Shown: positions 53,124 through 64,000 of the stretch, piece by piece | Position numbering within the stretch: position 1 is the stretch's first letter | Layout of the letters: each line of letters begins with the position of its first letter | Assembly (NCBI GenBank): GCA_018881555.1 | Contig: JACAXG010000008.1 | Location: 1,907,383-1,971,382, forward strand | Source of the DNA: Amblyornis subalaris | Lineage: Eukaryota; Chordata; Aves; Passeriformes; Ptilonorhynchidae | Reading direction: 5' to 3' | DNA: 64,000 nt | The notes under the pieces: generated by a model | Database searches by the model: none | The model's input: the letters and a program-made list of their open reading frames with translations, nothing else | What the model was told of the DNA's origin: nothing | Made by a program: the position numbers and the translations under genes

Positions 53124-56100
53124 GGAGCTGCACGTCCCCAGAATGTCACCCACCAGCTCTGGAGAGGGTCCATGCCACCACCACTGTGTCCTTGTTCCCA
53201 ACAGGAAGGAAGGAGGATTTGCTTCCACGAGGTGCCTTGTGCCACGAGAAGTTACCAAACAAAAACTCTCAGTTCAGGCAGGATATAAGTACATGGCACA
53301 AGGGCTGTGTAGGGAAAAAAAGCCTGGAAAAGAGCATGGATTCCTTTTTTCTGGTTGGCAGCTTAATCTTTTAGATATTTGTTTCAACTTACTCTGACAA
53401 CTGGAGATGCAAAGGGGTTTGGCACGGCCCCGTGGATGCAGCGAGGTGGTCCTGGGAGTGACCAAGGGGGGTCAAACACTAGGAAAAGAAGAAAGAAAGG
53501 TGTGAAGCACCCCTGTGCTGTCATCCCCAGTGCTGTCATCCCCACTGCCGTACAGCAGGGCCATCATGAGAGCAGGGACACTCACGTGGCCTTGCTGATA
53601 CACTTTATGATGAAACGGTGTGAANTTCCACCTGAAAAACCTCCATGGAAATGCAATTCCGGTCTGCCTGTGCTGTATGGGCTGGGAGCTGTGCAGCCAG
53701 AGCAGCCTGTGTGGGGACTGTGCATGGCCAGTGGCCTCTGCACTNCTCCAAGGTACCTAATGTTGCTTTGTAAGCAAACACAGCACCAGTCTGGGATGGA
53801 GAGGAACATCTGGGATCAGCTCAGCTGGTCAGAGCACGGTGCTGGTAACACCAAGGNTGTGGTTTGATCCCTGTTTGGACCATTCCCGTAAGAGTTGGAC
53901 TTGATGATCCTTGTGGGTCCCTTCCAGCTGGGAATATTCTGTAATTCTGTGATCTGTCTCAGCTGCAGGACTTTATAAACGCCCAAACTTCTGGATTTTA
54001 GAGGTTATTTAAGACAAAAGTGAGCTGGTGCACCTGACATACATTTAGAGTCTGTGTGCAGAGCTAACACTGTGCCTGCTATTTCTGTACACTCAGGTGC
54101 CACATTTCAGTAGGAAGCAGGAGCTGCACCCGTGTTTCTTACACTCCTGGATGAGGGAATGCTCTTGGGATGGGTGGGCTCTGAAGGGGCATCCCCCTGC
54201 CCAGGTGGCTGCTCCCCAGGGACCTCAGCTCTGGGCAGGCACAGGACACTCTCGGGTGGCTCCTTTCCAGTCCAGGGCTCCTTTGCAGGCTCTGACATCA
54301 GCTGGCAGCACCTGCAGAGGGACAACAAGGGATTGTTTGTGCTTCCTGCCACAAGAGATTAAAGCTTAAGGGAGGGAAGAAAGAAAAAAAAAGAGAAAAA
54401 TGGCATAAACAAATAAACTTCCTCAATTGCACCCACAAAACAAACCAGCTTGGGAACGCGGAGTTTTCAAATGTACAATCATTAAAGAAATGTGCCAAGG
54501 ACTTCCTGGTGCTCTTGAGTCTGAGCTGCAACGAGCTGAGCTCCTCCTGAGTGTGCAACTTCAGTAATTCTGAAAATCCAAGCCCAATATTGCAACTTGT
54601 TTTTCTCTGCTATCTGTTGTTCCACCTTACGTGACCTGGGTTTGAGACAGCCTCAGTTTCTGTTTCTGATTTATGTACCTGTGTTCTGTAACCCACTGAG
54701 GGTGTTACCAAATAAACCTTCTGCCTCACACCTCGGGCTTTGACCTCGCTGGCTGCAGCCCACAAAGTTCTCCTGGTCTTGCAGAGTCCCTTCTGCTTCC
54801 AAGAAATCTCCTGTCCATGGAGCTGGCCAGAGGAGGGGTTAAGCATGTTAACAACGAATAAAAATAAAGATTTGATCCAGCCACTAAATTCTTCGGCAGG
54901 TGCCTAAAGAAATGGAGTTCCCAGGTACTAGAGGCTAAAAATAATTATAATAAATGAGCCAGTTCTCATCTGAGTGAAGTAGCATTGCTCCATCAAAATT
55001 AATGTAGCTCATTAATATAACGTTTGTGCCTCAAATGCCTCTCCTGCATGTGCTTTGAATGGATTTGAGGGGCCCAGCTTTAACAATATAAAACCAGAAT
55101 TTCNTTAGTGAAATCCTAAAAATCAGACTAAAGAGACTTCACTTCCTGGAATGTATTTTATGTCAGGCCTTCAAGTGGCCTAATAAATAAGATTTCTACA
55201 TATAATTTCATTCCCATTAATGGCAAGATATTGCAGAGATGAGTGCAATGTATTTAAATATATTTTGCTTGTCAGGTCCTTACTAGGGAGCCCTCTTGGG
55301 GCCAGGCAGGGCTGGATGGCTTGGAGAGCCAGCAGCCAGACTTGTACTCCTGCTAGTAAATAAAACCTACCTGGTGTAAAGCAGGAGTATCTCCATTTTC
55401 CCAGCCAGGCTGCTGGCACAGCCCCCTCACCCTCAGGGGCAGCTCCCTCGTGCAGGGGTGGTGGGGATCTCACCTGTGCAGGATGAGGACAATTCCTGGC
55501 TGAGCTGCCTCCTCCTGGTCACGATCCTTGGAGCAAAGTCTTCATTTCAGGCAGCACGAGGAAANATGGAATTTCTGCAGGACATCCCAGGCATGGGGGA
55601 ATGCAGCCAGGCCACGCTCNGGGCTGGGTCAGGTTTTGGCACTACCACACCAGATCTCCATCCCCAAATTCCAACAGCAGAGAAGTACTTACTCCAAATT
55701 TTTTTCTCTTTAAACCCAGCTCCCAACCCNGTGCATTCCTCCTTACCAGCTCTTCCCTGCTGCCTCCAGCAGCTCAGCTCCAGGAGCTGCTCCTCGCCTG
55801 ACTCTGGAAATGGCAATTTTACATTTATTTTTGAAAATGGAATTGTGCTACTGAACCAGTTTATTTTTGTGCTTCATTGATGGCCAAGTCCAGCANTGCT
55901 CCTTTGAAATGCAGAGAGAATCGTACAGCTCCTGCCCCTGAAANAATTAGAAATGTGGCTTTGGTGGATTTAGGGATTTCGAGCAGTGCTCCCCCAAATC
56001 CTCAGGAATCCCCAGGATAAGCAGAGCCAGGGCTGTACCTGGAGGGGCTTTGCTGCAGGCACAGGGGCAGTGATGATCCAACACCATGGACAGCTCATGG

Positions 56101-56330
56101 CTCTACACAATAAACCCAAAATGCACCTCCCCACATTTTTTTGGTCAGTTTTGGGAGCAGAGTTAGACCAGAGATGTATAAATAGATTTTTTTCTGCCTC
56201 CACCAAGTTTTGACCTGAACCAACTCTTGTATCTTCACATCAGTGACAGTCTCAGCAGGCTCTGAGGTGGAATTTCTTGTTGAGTAAAACAAAAAGTGGA
56301 GGAAAAAGGCTCCTGGAAGACAGGTATCTT
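53124..56330. other. IL5RA 3' UTR and convergent spacer to CNTN4
   Basis: No coding exon is recognisable. Candidate IL5RA polyadenylation signals (AATAAA) lie at 54412-54417 and 54711-54716, so the 3' UTR may be 1.3-1.6 kb and include the SINE at 53811. The interval from about 54.8 to 56.3 kb is unique sequence in which I see no feature. Confidence 0.55.
53811..53955 (+). mobile_element. tRNA-Ile-derived SINE with CR1-like tail (TguSINE1 type)
   Basis: The head resembles tRNA-Ile: A box 'cagctcagctgg' (53817-53828), then 'gtcagagcacggtgctggta', and B box 'ggtttgatccc' (53861-53871, one C-to-T change from GGTTCGANNCC). The tail 'gagttggacttgatgatcct', 'tgtgggtcccttccagctgg' ends in 'attctgtaattctgtgat', the CR1 3' end. 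This composite structure is that of the passerine SINE family TguSINE1. It is the best clue to lineage in the window. Confidence 0.82.
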
Positions 56331-56346
56331 TACAAATGACAGAATA

Positions 56347-56352
56347 TTTATT
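56347..56352 (-). terminator. CNTN4: Candidate CNTN4 polyadenylation signal
   Basis: TTTATT on + reads AATAAA on the CNTN4 strand, about 1.7 kb after the stop codon. The AT-rich non-coding stretch between (56353-58053) would be the 3' UTR. It includes a long T run on + (56487-56506), which is a poly-A tract in the transcript. Confidence 0.5.
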
Positions 56353-58053
56353 ACCAATACCTTTAAAAAAAGATTACATCTGCTAGATCACTGATAAATA
56401 TCATTTACACCGGGGAGAAAACTACAGCAGCTTTTTTTTCATTTCATTTTTCTTGGTTTTGTGGATTTTTTTTGTGGTTTTTCTTATTTTTTTTTTTTTT
56501 TTTTTTACATAGAAGTAACCATATCAAACTAAGAAAGGAACACAGCTTGAAATACTGACAATATTTCTCTGGTCAACACCCCTGACTTTTACACAAGTGG
56601 AATCCTGATTATGAGTTACTGAATAAATATATTTAGAAGGTCTAAAAGTTAACTGTATTATTTTGTAAGCAAAAAAGACAAGTTACAGGCAAATTCAAGC
56701 TATCAGGAAAGAAAAAGAAAAAAAAAATACCACTGCAGCGCGTTGAAAGTCGAAAATTGTATAGAAAATTCCATTGCCTTTTGCCAGCGTTGCCCCATCT
56801 GAGTGAACTTACAAAATTCCCCGTAGTAACAAACAGTCCTTCCCTCGAGAAGAATTATTCCGTGTGGATGTCGTCGTCTTCCGGTGTGACTCTGCTCTCC
56901 AGGCGCCTGTGGAGAGTTTCTGAAGAAAGGCAAACTTCCAGCAGAGACCCGCGGGAGATCCCGCTTTCCCTGGATAACCCGTCCCTCCGCGGGAGCGCTC
57001 CCNGGATGCTCCCGCCCCGCACCAGATCCCAAGCGTTGTCTGCAGAGTGGAATTACCAAGGATGATGAGTTACATCCCGAAGAACGAGCCCAGAGCAGCT
57101 TTAGGTCTCAGAGTCACTGAGACATCATTTCCTTGGAATTACATCCCCAAAGGTGCTGAATTTCCTTGGAATTACATCTCCAAAGGCGGGCTGAGCTGGG
57201 CGTGCCCCCAGNGCGAGACTGCAGCGTTCTCTCGCTCCGGTGCCCGTCCCGTTGGGCCACCACAGGCAGAGGTCACATCTTTGCAGGATCTTCATCCCTA
57301 CCCAATTTGATGCTAATTATGATCCAGACAAAGCAATTCCACTCCAGCCCCTCCTCGCTGCACGATGCCGGAATATCGGCTACGTGTCCTGGAGTCCACA
57401 ACCTCCCCGAGAATCATGTGGTTTCCCAAGATTCCGGTGTTCTGACTGAGTGTTTGGAGTTTGTCTTGCTCAGAGCTCTGGATAAAACGTGTGTGAGAAG
57501 CACTTGGTTGAACACAAGAGTGGCTGGAACTGCCAGTGAGATTCAGCCGTGTTACAATCCGGGTCTGGATCAGTTCTGCCTCCTGCAGCCTTGTGGAACT
57601 GTACAGTCAACTCCAGCCAATGTACCGAGATCAACTTTGAACTCTCCATCGTAAAGGAAAAAATCCCAAACAATATTTTNGTGATAATGTCGTCCGTAGC
57701 ATTTTATAGCAGAGGAAAAAATTAATATCTACATCATATGTTAACTTTAAAAAATTCTATAAAACACTAAATATATAATAAAAAATATGCATATAAGGAC
57801 ATATGTAAACTGCTTTGGTAACATCATATTACAGATGTTTTCAGTGCATTGCAGAGTTTCCAAGGAAACTTCAGACAAAGCTATATTTGCTTTGAGGAAG
57901 TACTGTATAATGCCATTCCTAAAGAAGCATAAACATTTTTTTCCAGTAGTAAGATGTACTCAAACCACAATATTACTTAGTACTGGGTGTCTTCAAAACA
58001 ACTAGCTAAATGTTGCTTATATTATAAAGAAGGAGTCCTTGATGCCATTGTTG

Positions 58054-61000
58054 TCATAAACTGGAGCGGGCTGTGAGTGAGATCATGATTGTGCTGAGGG
58101 CGGACAGGGTGCACGCGCTGGACGTGGACGAGCCGGAGCCTCTCGCGTACGCGTCTGGGAGAGAGGAGACAAGGAGCCACAGGTGAGCAGAGAACACTTC
58201 CTGAGCACTTCCTGNNCACTTCCTGGACACTTCCTGGACACTTCCTTACCCGCCCCCCAAGGTTTGCATTCTCTTTCCTCGCAGACCCCATGCACAGCCC
58301 CTCCTCCCCTTTGATACCCTCCTCTTCACAGCATTCACCTCTCCGACTGAATTTTCGGTTTCAATTCCTGCCCCCGTTGTGTTGAGGCTCCTTTCACAGT
58401 TCTGTTATTTCACACGCTGCTTGCTTATCATTCTTTGATATTTTTTCACAACTGCACTNTACTCCAGCTGTTCCTTGTGGCACCAGCCTGGCACGACTCC
58501 CATCCCCGAGGAGCCNTGGACCTGCTGGGTGACCACGGCCTGGAGCCAAACGGGAGCTGGAGCGTTCCAGCTCCCCTCCCCTCTCCTGTGCCTGCTGATT
58601 AAATTCCTCTGCATGGGTTATACAGCCAGGCTGGGGAGGACTCTGCTCTCACCCAGGGTTTTTTACATTGCTGTAATTTTAATGCCATATTCCTGCATTG
58701 CAGAGGCTCCTGATTTAATGCAGCTTATAAACTGGGACATTATTAATGGAAGATGGGACACGGAGATTTTGCAAAAGCCATGTTGTGTAATAAAATACTC
58801 TTTGTGTTTGTTCTTCTACACCACCTCATTTCCCTAAATAAATATTTATGCATCCAACACACAATGGGATATGGCTATGCAGTAGCCTTATAAATTTAAA
58901 AGCCTCTGCCACTGCATTTTGTATTTGGTTATGGTGGGTTGCAGTGAAACAATATATTCAATGCATATATGAGTATGGAAGGGAGAGTGGAAAGTGTCTA
59001 GAAACCTTAAATACAAATATAACTATTTAGGAAGGAGTCTTTTATGGCTGAATCTTGANTTGGGGATGAGATCAGACCCGGGGACTGGAATATCTGCTGA
59101 GGCACAGACCCCAGCTCCTCCNGTCCTTACTTGATATCTTTGGAATTCGGATTTGCTCGCTGCTGCTGCCGTCGCCGCCGTCGCTGAAGGGCTTGATCTC
59201 GATGATATAATCCTCGTCAAAGGGCAGGGACAGCTCCACTGAGGTTTTATTCGTTTCTATTACAGATGTGCTGCTCTGCCTGTTCCACCTGTACAGAACC
59301 TGCGGCGGAAGGAGACAGAACNGGAGGCAGAAAGGGCCGAGCTGCCCATTGTCCTCAGGGTGCCCAAAGTTGCTGCTGCTCTTCTCCTGCCCCTGATGCT
59401 CAGACATGGTCAGGTCACACAGGGGACGTGTGGGATTTGCTGGGGACACCAGCACAGTGGTGACAGTGCCTGGGCAGGGGGCGACAATGTGAGGAGGATG
59501 ATGCTGATGAGCAGCCCCAAACACGGCACTGGTACCTGGTGGAGCCCCTTGGCAAAACCTCTACCTTGGTCAAGCTAAAATAAACCCCTGTANAAGTAAA
59601 AACTTATTTATAGAGGTCAGAAACTCCTTCTTATCCTTCTGGAAACTGAGTTGGGATATTTGATGCAGTGCCCACAAACTGTTTCCCAGAATAAATGANT
59701 TTTGTGAATGACCTTCTTAGCTGTGGGAGTTGTACTAATTCATATAATAAATTGTGACATAAAATACAAGATTTCCAGAAAAAAAGAAGAAAAACAGGTA
59801 ATGTTTTGCTATGATTCAGGAAATAAATCCGTCTGGTTGTGCTATCCTAACAGTAAGTTAAAGGAGAATGTTTTAGAAACCCTCTAGATGCTTTTTCAGG
59901 GTGACGAGTCTCTCTCTCCCTCTTTCAACTGACTTCTTAATTTGCATTTCAAACCTAAAATATGTGGTGAAAAGTNGGTCCAGATTGCTGAGGTTCACCT
60001 GAGGTTTGGACTAAAACCCCTGAGTAATTACTTATTTCTGATAAGCCTATACAGTGCACCAGAGATACTTAAAAGTTAGTGCAGAAATTGCGGAGAGCTG
60101 GCACAGCCAATGCTGCTGGCATTCCAGACTGGGAACAGAACANGGAGCATGGCCAGGGCCTTCATTGTCTCAGGCTCTGGTGGGAAATGTTTGCACAGCT
60201 CAGCCCCCAAGGCAAGATCTGGAGATGTCTTCTTTGGGCTAAATGAAACCCTTGTGGAAGGTGATGGGGCTGAATCCTTCCCAAGGTTTCTCTCCAGTTA
60301 AATTAGATCCTATTAAAACTGCTCCTAATGAGGATTCTCCTTCTTTTCTCTTGGCTTTGCCTTCTGAAGAAAATGGAAGCTATTAAAAAAACATTTTATT
60401 TACCNCCATTAAGGACTCAACTACAGCCTTTGGGAAGTTTCCACTGAAGGCAGGAGCAAAGTCCTGCAGATGGGAGCTCCAAAGGAAGGACCAGGGGAAA
60501 GATCCATGGCCTGGGACTCCATGGCTGCTCCCAGGGGCAGGCATGGCTCTGGTTTTGGAGGAATGCCCCAGTTTTAACCTGGAAAACCATGCCAGTTCCA
60601 TGAAAAACACCTTGTCTGCTCTTACTACAGACCCCAACTTGACACTGGGTTCATGAGAATACTCACTTTGTAGCCTCTCACTTCTGACTCGTTGTCCAAG
60701 GCTTTCACCTGGTCCCAGTTCAGGATGATCTTGGAGTCGGAGGAATTCCACATGATGTTCCCAGGGGGCTGACTCGGTGCTACACGAAAATATACACAGC
60801 AGCACGTTACTGAGGGGAACCATTCCCCAGCTGGATCCCTTCCAGTGCCAATGGGGCTTCTCCCAGCAGGACTGAGCCTGCCNGGAGTCCCATCCCTCTG
60901 GAAAGCTAATGAGCTGCTCCACTGATCCGTGCCCTCAAGGTCACGGGAGGTGTGACANGACACAGTGCTTTAAATGAAAAAGGGATTCAGTCAGTTGCTC

Positions 61001-62670
61001 AACATGCCTGAGACCAGAGGAAAAAAGCCCTCTTGAACGCTGAGATAAATATTTAATTTGCCTGCACAGCTGTGATTTGGGTTTTGCATGCTCTGCTTAC
61101 TTAACACCGGCAAGAGCCTCACGCAAAAAAAAAAAAAAAAATAAAAAGGCTGAGAGTGGGAAATCTGCACAAAAACCTGGCAAAGGGAAGTGTGACAGCC
61201 CCTTCAGACTCAAGAGGGCTTGGGAATGAGAGAGGGGAGCACTGGCTGGGCCCTCCCAGGGCATCGCTGCCGGCACTCACGTGGCTTTTTGGTGGTGACG
61301 TTGACGGCGGCGCTGGAGGGGCCGGTCCCGGCCGTGTTGTAGGCCCTGACTGCCAGGTGATAGAGGGCGTTGCCCCTCAGGTTGCTGACTTTCGTGGAGG
61401 TTTGATTCCCAACCGTCCGGATCCTTTTGGCGTTCTCCTCCTTCTCGTCGTGCCGCCAGCACCGGACCTGGGAGCAGAGCGGGGACGTGGCGGCGTCCAG
61501 CCCAGTGCCCAGCACCCGTTTGTTCCTGTNGCTGCCTCAGCACTGCTCCCACGCCCTGCCACAATCCCTTCCCGTTCCCAGGGGGCCGCTGCCTGCCCNT
61601 GGAAGCACCTTCCTGGAGGTCTCCCATTTCCAGCCAGATCCCACACAGAGAGATGTGCGGTTTGGAACCACGTGGGAGAAATCTCTGTGCACTGAAGAGG
61701 CAAAGGGAAGCAAATCCACCCCAGGAACACACCCGTGGCAGGAGGAGCAGCACCACAATGAATGCCCAGGACGTATCTCTGTGTCCCCTNAAGGCTTGCT
61801 ACTGAAAGGATCCTGCGTTCTGTTTTCCATACCTCATATCCCTGTATTCTTCCTTTGTGCTGGCTCTCCCACGGGGGAGCCCAAGAAACTTCAACGTCCG
61901 AGGCAGAAAGACTTCTGGCCAAAACAGTGGTTGGGGCTCTCGTTGGCTCTGGGTAGTTAAAAACAAAAGTGAGACTTTTCAGTTTTTTATGTTCAATTGG
62001 TCCCAAATGTCAGGGGATTTATTTTCTTCATTGCACAAGAAAAGAAGCAAACAAAGGTCCACATTTTAAAGCGATGGCCTGTCAGGCTGTGCCGGGCTCC
62101 TCTCCCTGAGAAATAATAAGATGTCATTACTAAACCCAACCCGGGATACCATGTACTGTAATTAGGACAAGTGGGAACATTTTCTAATCAGTGGACATTA
62201 ATTCATACTAAATCTCAGNGGAATTCCTTCCAGATTACATATCACTTTTCCATTAATATCAAAAGATTTCATTACGATTAATGTTATTTTAATGGCTACG
62301 AAAAGAATTAATCACGGTCGGCCATTTATTATAAATCAGAGCCGGGCTCAGGTATCAAAGGATGTGTCAAGGCGGAGCCCAAACCCCTTTCAGCCCCCGC
62401 AGCAGCGGGAGGAGGGCGAGGAGGGGGTGCCGTACCTTCCTCCGCCGAGTAGACCACGGTGACGGGGCTGAAGGAGCCCTCCCCCTTGTTGTTGTAGACG
62501 CCCACCTTGACCTCGTAGGGCGAGAAGGGCGGCAGGCTCTCGTTGCGGAACACGTAGCGGGCGGCGTCCGGCGAGGCCACCACGGTCTGCATCCAGCTGA
62601 CCGTGCCGAAGGGCCGGAACGCCACCACGTAGCCAAAGCCACCCCCGTTCTGCAGCTCCTCGGGCACCGT
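58054..62670 (-). CDS. CNTN4: Contactin-4, C-terminal part (last 6 coding exons, gene continues past the window)
   Basis: Exons, read on the minus strand: 62670-62436, 61948-61833, 61467-61281, 60779-60667, 59299-59131 and 58154-58054. They total 921 nt, or 306 aa plus stop, against about 1026 aa for the whole protein. Contactin-4 is a GPI-anchored neuronal adhesion protein of six Ig and four fibronectin III domains. Present here are most of FN3-2 ([19 protein letters not shown] onward), FN3-3 (EPTRAP to VNVTTKK), FN3-4 (PPSQPPGN to [10 protein letters not shown]) and the C-terminal GPI signal. The end [17 protein letters not shown]...TARSSL closely matches contactin-4 and rules out contactin-3, -5 and -6. 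The GPI site should lie in the small-residue stretch GSGSSTSSA. All six introns are GT-AG. The upstream exons lie beyond base 64000. Confidence 0.95.
58195..58248. repeat. 11-bp tandem repeat, about five copies
   Basis: The unit cacttcctgga is repeated at 58195, 58206, 58217, 58228 and 58239, the last copy being partial. Two Ns fall inside the second unit. It lies in the last CNTN4 intron, 40 bp upstream (in transcript sense) of the last exon acceptor. Confidence 0.92.
61125..61141. repeat. Poly-A tract
   Basis: A run of 17 A residues on + in a CNTN4 intron. No SINE or LINE body is attached. Confidence 0.9.
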
Positions 62671-62699
62671 CTGCGGGCAGGGACGGGCGGCACCTTCAG

Positions 62700-63225
62700 C
62701 ACTCGCCGACCTACCCCTCTGCACCCCGGTGATTCCTCACTGACCTCCCCCACTGACCTCCCCCACTGCACCCCGGTGATTGCTCCACTGCCCTCCCCCT
62801 CTCCACCCTNNNNNNNNNNNNNNNNNNNNNNNNNNNNNNNNNNNNNNNNNNNNNNNNNNNNNNNNNNNNNNNNNNNNNNNNNNNNNNNNNNNNNNNNNNN
62901 NNNNNNNNNNNNNNNNNNNNNNNNNNNNNNNNNNNNNNNNNNNNNNNNNNNNNNNNNNNNNNNNNNNNNNNNNNNNNNNNNNNNNNNNNTGATTGCTCCA
63001 CTGACCTCCTCCACTGACCTCCCTCACTGCACCCCAGTGATTCCTCCACTGACCTCCCCCACTGCACCTCGGTGATTGCTCCACTGACCTCTCCTCCTGC
63101 ACCCTGGTGATTCCTCCACTGACCTGCCCCTCTGCACCCCGGTGATTGCTCCACTGACCTGCCCCTCTGCACCCCGGTGATTCCTCCATTGACCTCCCCC
63201 ACTGCACCCTGGTGATTGCTCTTCA
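62700..63225. repeat. 35-bp minisatellite in a CNTN4 intron
   Basis: The unit begins tgattgctccactgacctgc and ends ccctctgcaccccgg. It is visible in at least seven imperfect copies on both sides of the assembly gap. Copies alternate tgattgc and tgattcc and contain an internal 17-18 bp half-repeat ('actgacctcccc'). The array starts only about 40 bp upstream (in transcript sense) of a CNTN4 exon. Long open frames over it on both strands are repeat artefacts. Confidence 0.95.
62810..62989. other. Assembly gap (180 Ns)
   Basis: A block of 180 Ns inside the 35-bp minisatellite. It is probably where the assembler could not resolve the repeat, so the true array length is unknown. Confidence 0.99.
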
Positions 63226-64000
63226 TCCCAAACACAGCCTTGGGGAGGGGAGGTGCACGAGGTCCCACTTGAGCTCATCCCATCCCGCCTGCACCAGAGC
63301 CTTTCTGCTCCACAGCACCTCCAGGAGACACTTCTCCTAAGGCTTATTTCCCCTTCCCACCCTGACTAGACTAAGCCTCCACTGCTGATGGAATTTTAAG
63401 CTTTGCAGAGAGTTTGTTGGGGTGAACCAAGGACACGATTCCTGCTTTCCCAATACACGTGCAGCTGCTCTCATGCCTTTGCAATCACACGTGAAGCCCC
63501 AAAGAGCACATCCTGGACACACTGACACTTCCTGCTCTCAGGCTTGCAGCCCCCTAAAAAGATGCATTAAATCCAAAGATTCAAGCATTAAAATAATTAA
63601 AATAATCCATAATTATGGGCTGCTCTTGCACAGATGTCCATGGAGCTTAAGCACGTGCAGAGGTTACTACAGGTGACTGCATCTGACTGTATTGTAAGGC
63701 TCAGAGTACATCATAAAGAAAAGGCCTCTGGACATTTACAAGAGTAAAACAGCTCTTCTATCAAAATACAAATTATATTTTGTGCAAATTACGTCTCAAA
63801 CCATGGCTGATGTTCTGGCCATGTGTGTTTTTGAAACATATTGCAGTATCTTTAGGAGACACGGCGTAACTAATTAGTCCAACAGAGGAGGAAATTTAGC
63901 ACATTGAGCTGTGTGGTGAGGACAAAAACCCATTTATAGGTTTTTAATAACCTTAAAAATATCCCTGGCGATTCATTCTGCCAGCTTNGTCAGAAATAGT
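63226..64000. other. CNTN4 intron sequence
   Basis: Single-copy sequence that belongs to the CNTN4 intron upstream of the exon at 62670. No exon with a contactin reading frame is visible to the window edge. Confidence 0.7.

Noticed and set aside
61277..62006. Long alternative frames over CNTN4 exons
   Set aside because: They read exons in the wrong phase or run through introns. Only the contactin frame continues across GT-AG junctions.
62700..63225. CRISPR-like array of regularly spaced repeats
   Set aside because: Units are contiguous and imperfect with no unique spacers, and the setting is a vertebrate intron. It is a minisatellite.
62362..63268. Frames of 150-240 codons over the gap
   Set aside because: Repeat artefacts of the 35-bp minisatellite, with runs of unknown residues from the Ns.

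Overview
The window is vertebrate nuclear DNA, almost certainly from a bird and probably a passerine. Fifteen CR1-type LINE or SINE pieces are recognisable. One of them (53811-53955) joins a tRNA-Ile-like head to a CR1-like tail, as in the passerine SINE family TguSINE1. The protein-coding genes have small exons with GT-AG introns and promoter CpG islands. Single Ns are scattered throughout, and one 180-base gap lies at 62810-62989.

Four genes lie in the order CRBN (+), TRNT1 (-), IL5RA (+), CNTN4 (-). This is the order known from human 3p26 (CNTN4-IL5RA-TRNT1-CRBN), read in reverse, so synteny supports every assignment. I rebuilt each coding region exon by exon. CRBN has 11 exons (448 aa), TRNT1 has 7 (432 aa) and IL5RA has 10 (412 aa). 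For CNTN4 the last 6 coding exons are present (C-terminal 306 aa). All reading frames close exactly across the splice junctions.

Layout: 1-13.4 kb is intergenic DNA with CR1 pieces and a small tandem repeat. The interval 13.4-26.8 kb is CRBN with a CpG-island promoter and a second GC-rich island over its last exon. The interval 26.8-33.8 kb is the intergenic space between CRBN and TRNT1, which converge tail to tail. The interval 33.8-37.9 kb is TRNT1, whose start region encodes a mitochondrial presequence. The interval 38-41.7 kb is the head-to-head spacer to IL5RA. The interval 41.8-53.1 kb is IL5RA, with its cytoplasmic tail on two distant small exons. The interval 53.1-56.3 kb is the convergent spacer. 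From 56.3 kb to the end is the 3' part of CNTN4, including a long 3' UTR and a 35-bp minisatellite that spans the assembly gap.

The genes are not a functional pathway. They encode a CUL4 ubiquitin-ligase receptor, a tRNA CCA-adding enzyme, a cytokine receptor chain and a GPI-anchored neuronal adhesion protein. I found no undescribed multi-gene system. The most interesting local signals are an isoleucine at the CRBN position that controls immunomodulatory-drug neosubstrate recruitment, a 75-nt stop-free in-frame intron in IL5RA, a candidate alternative tail exon in IL5RA, and a weak/strong tandem start arrangement in TRNT1.
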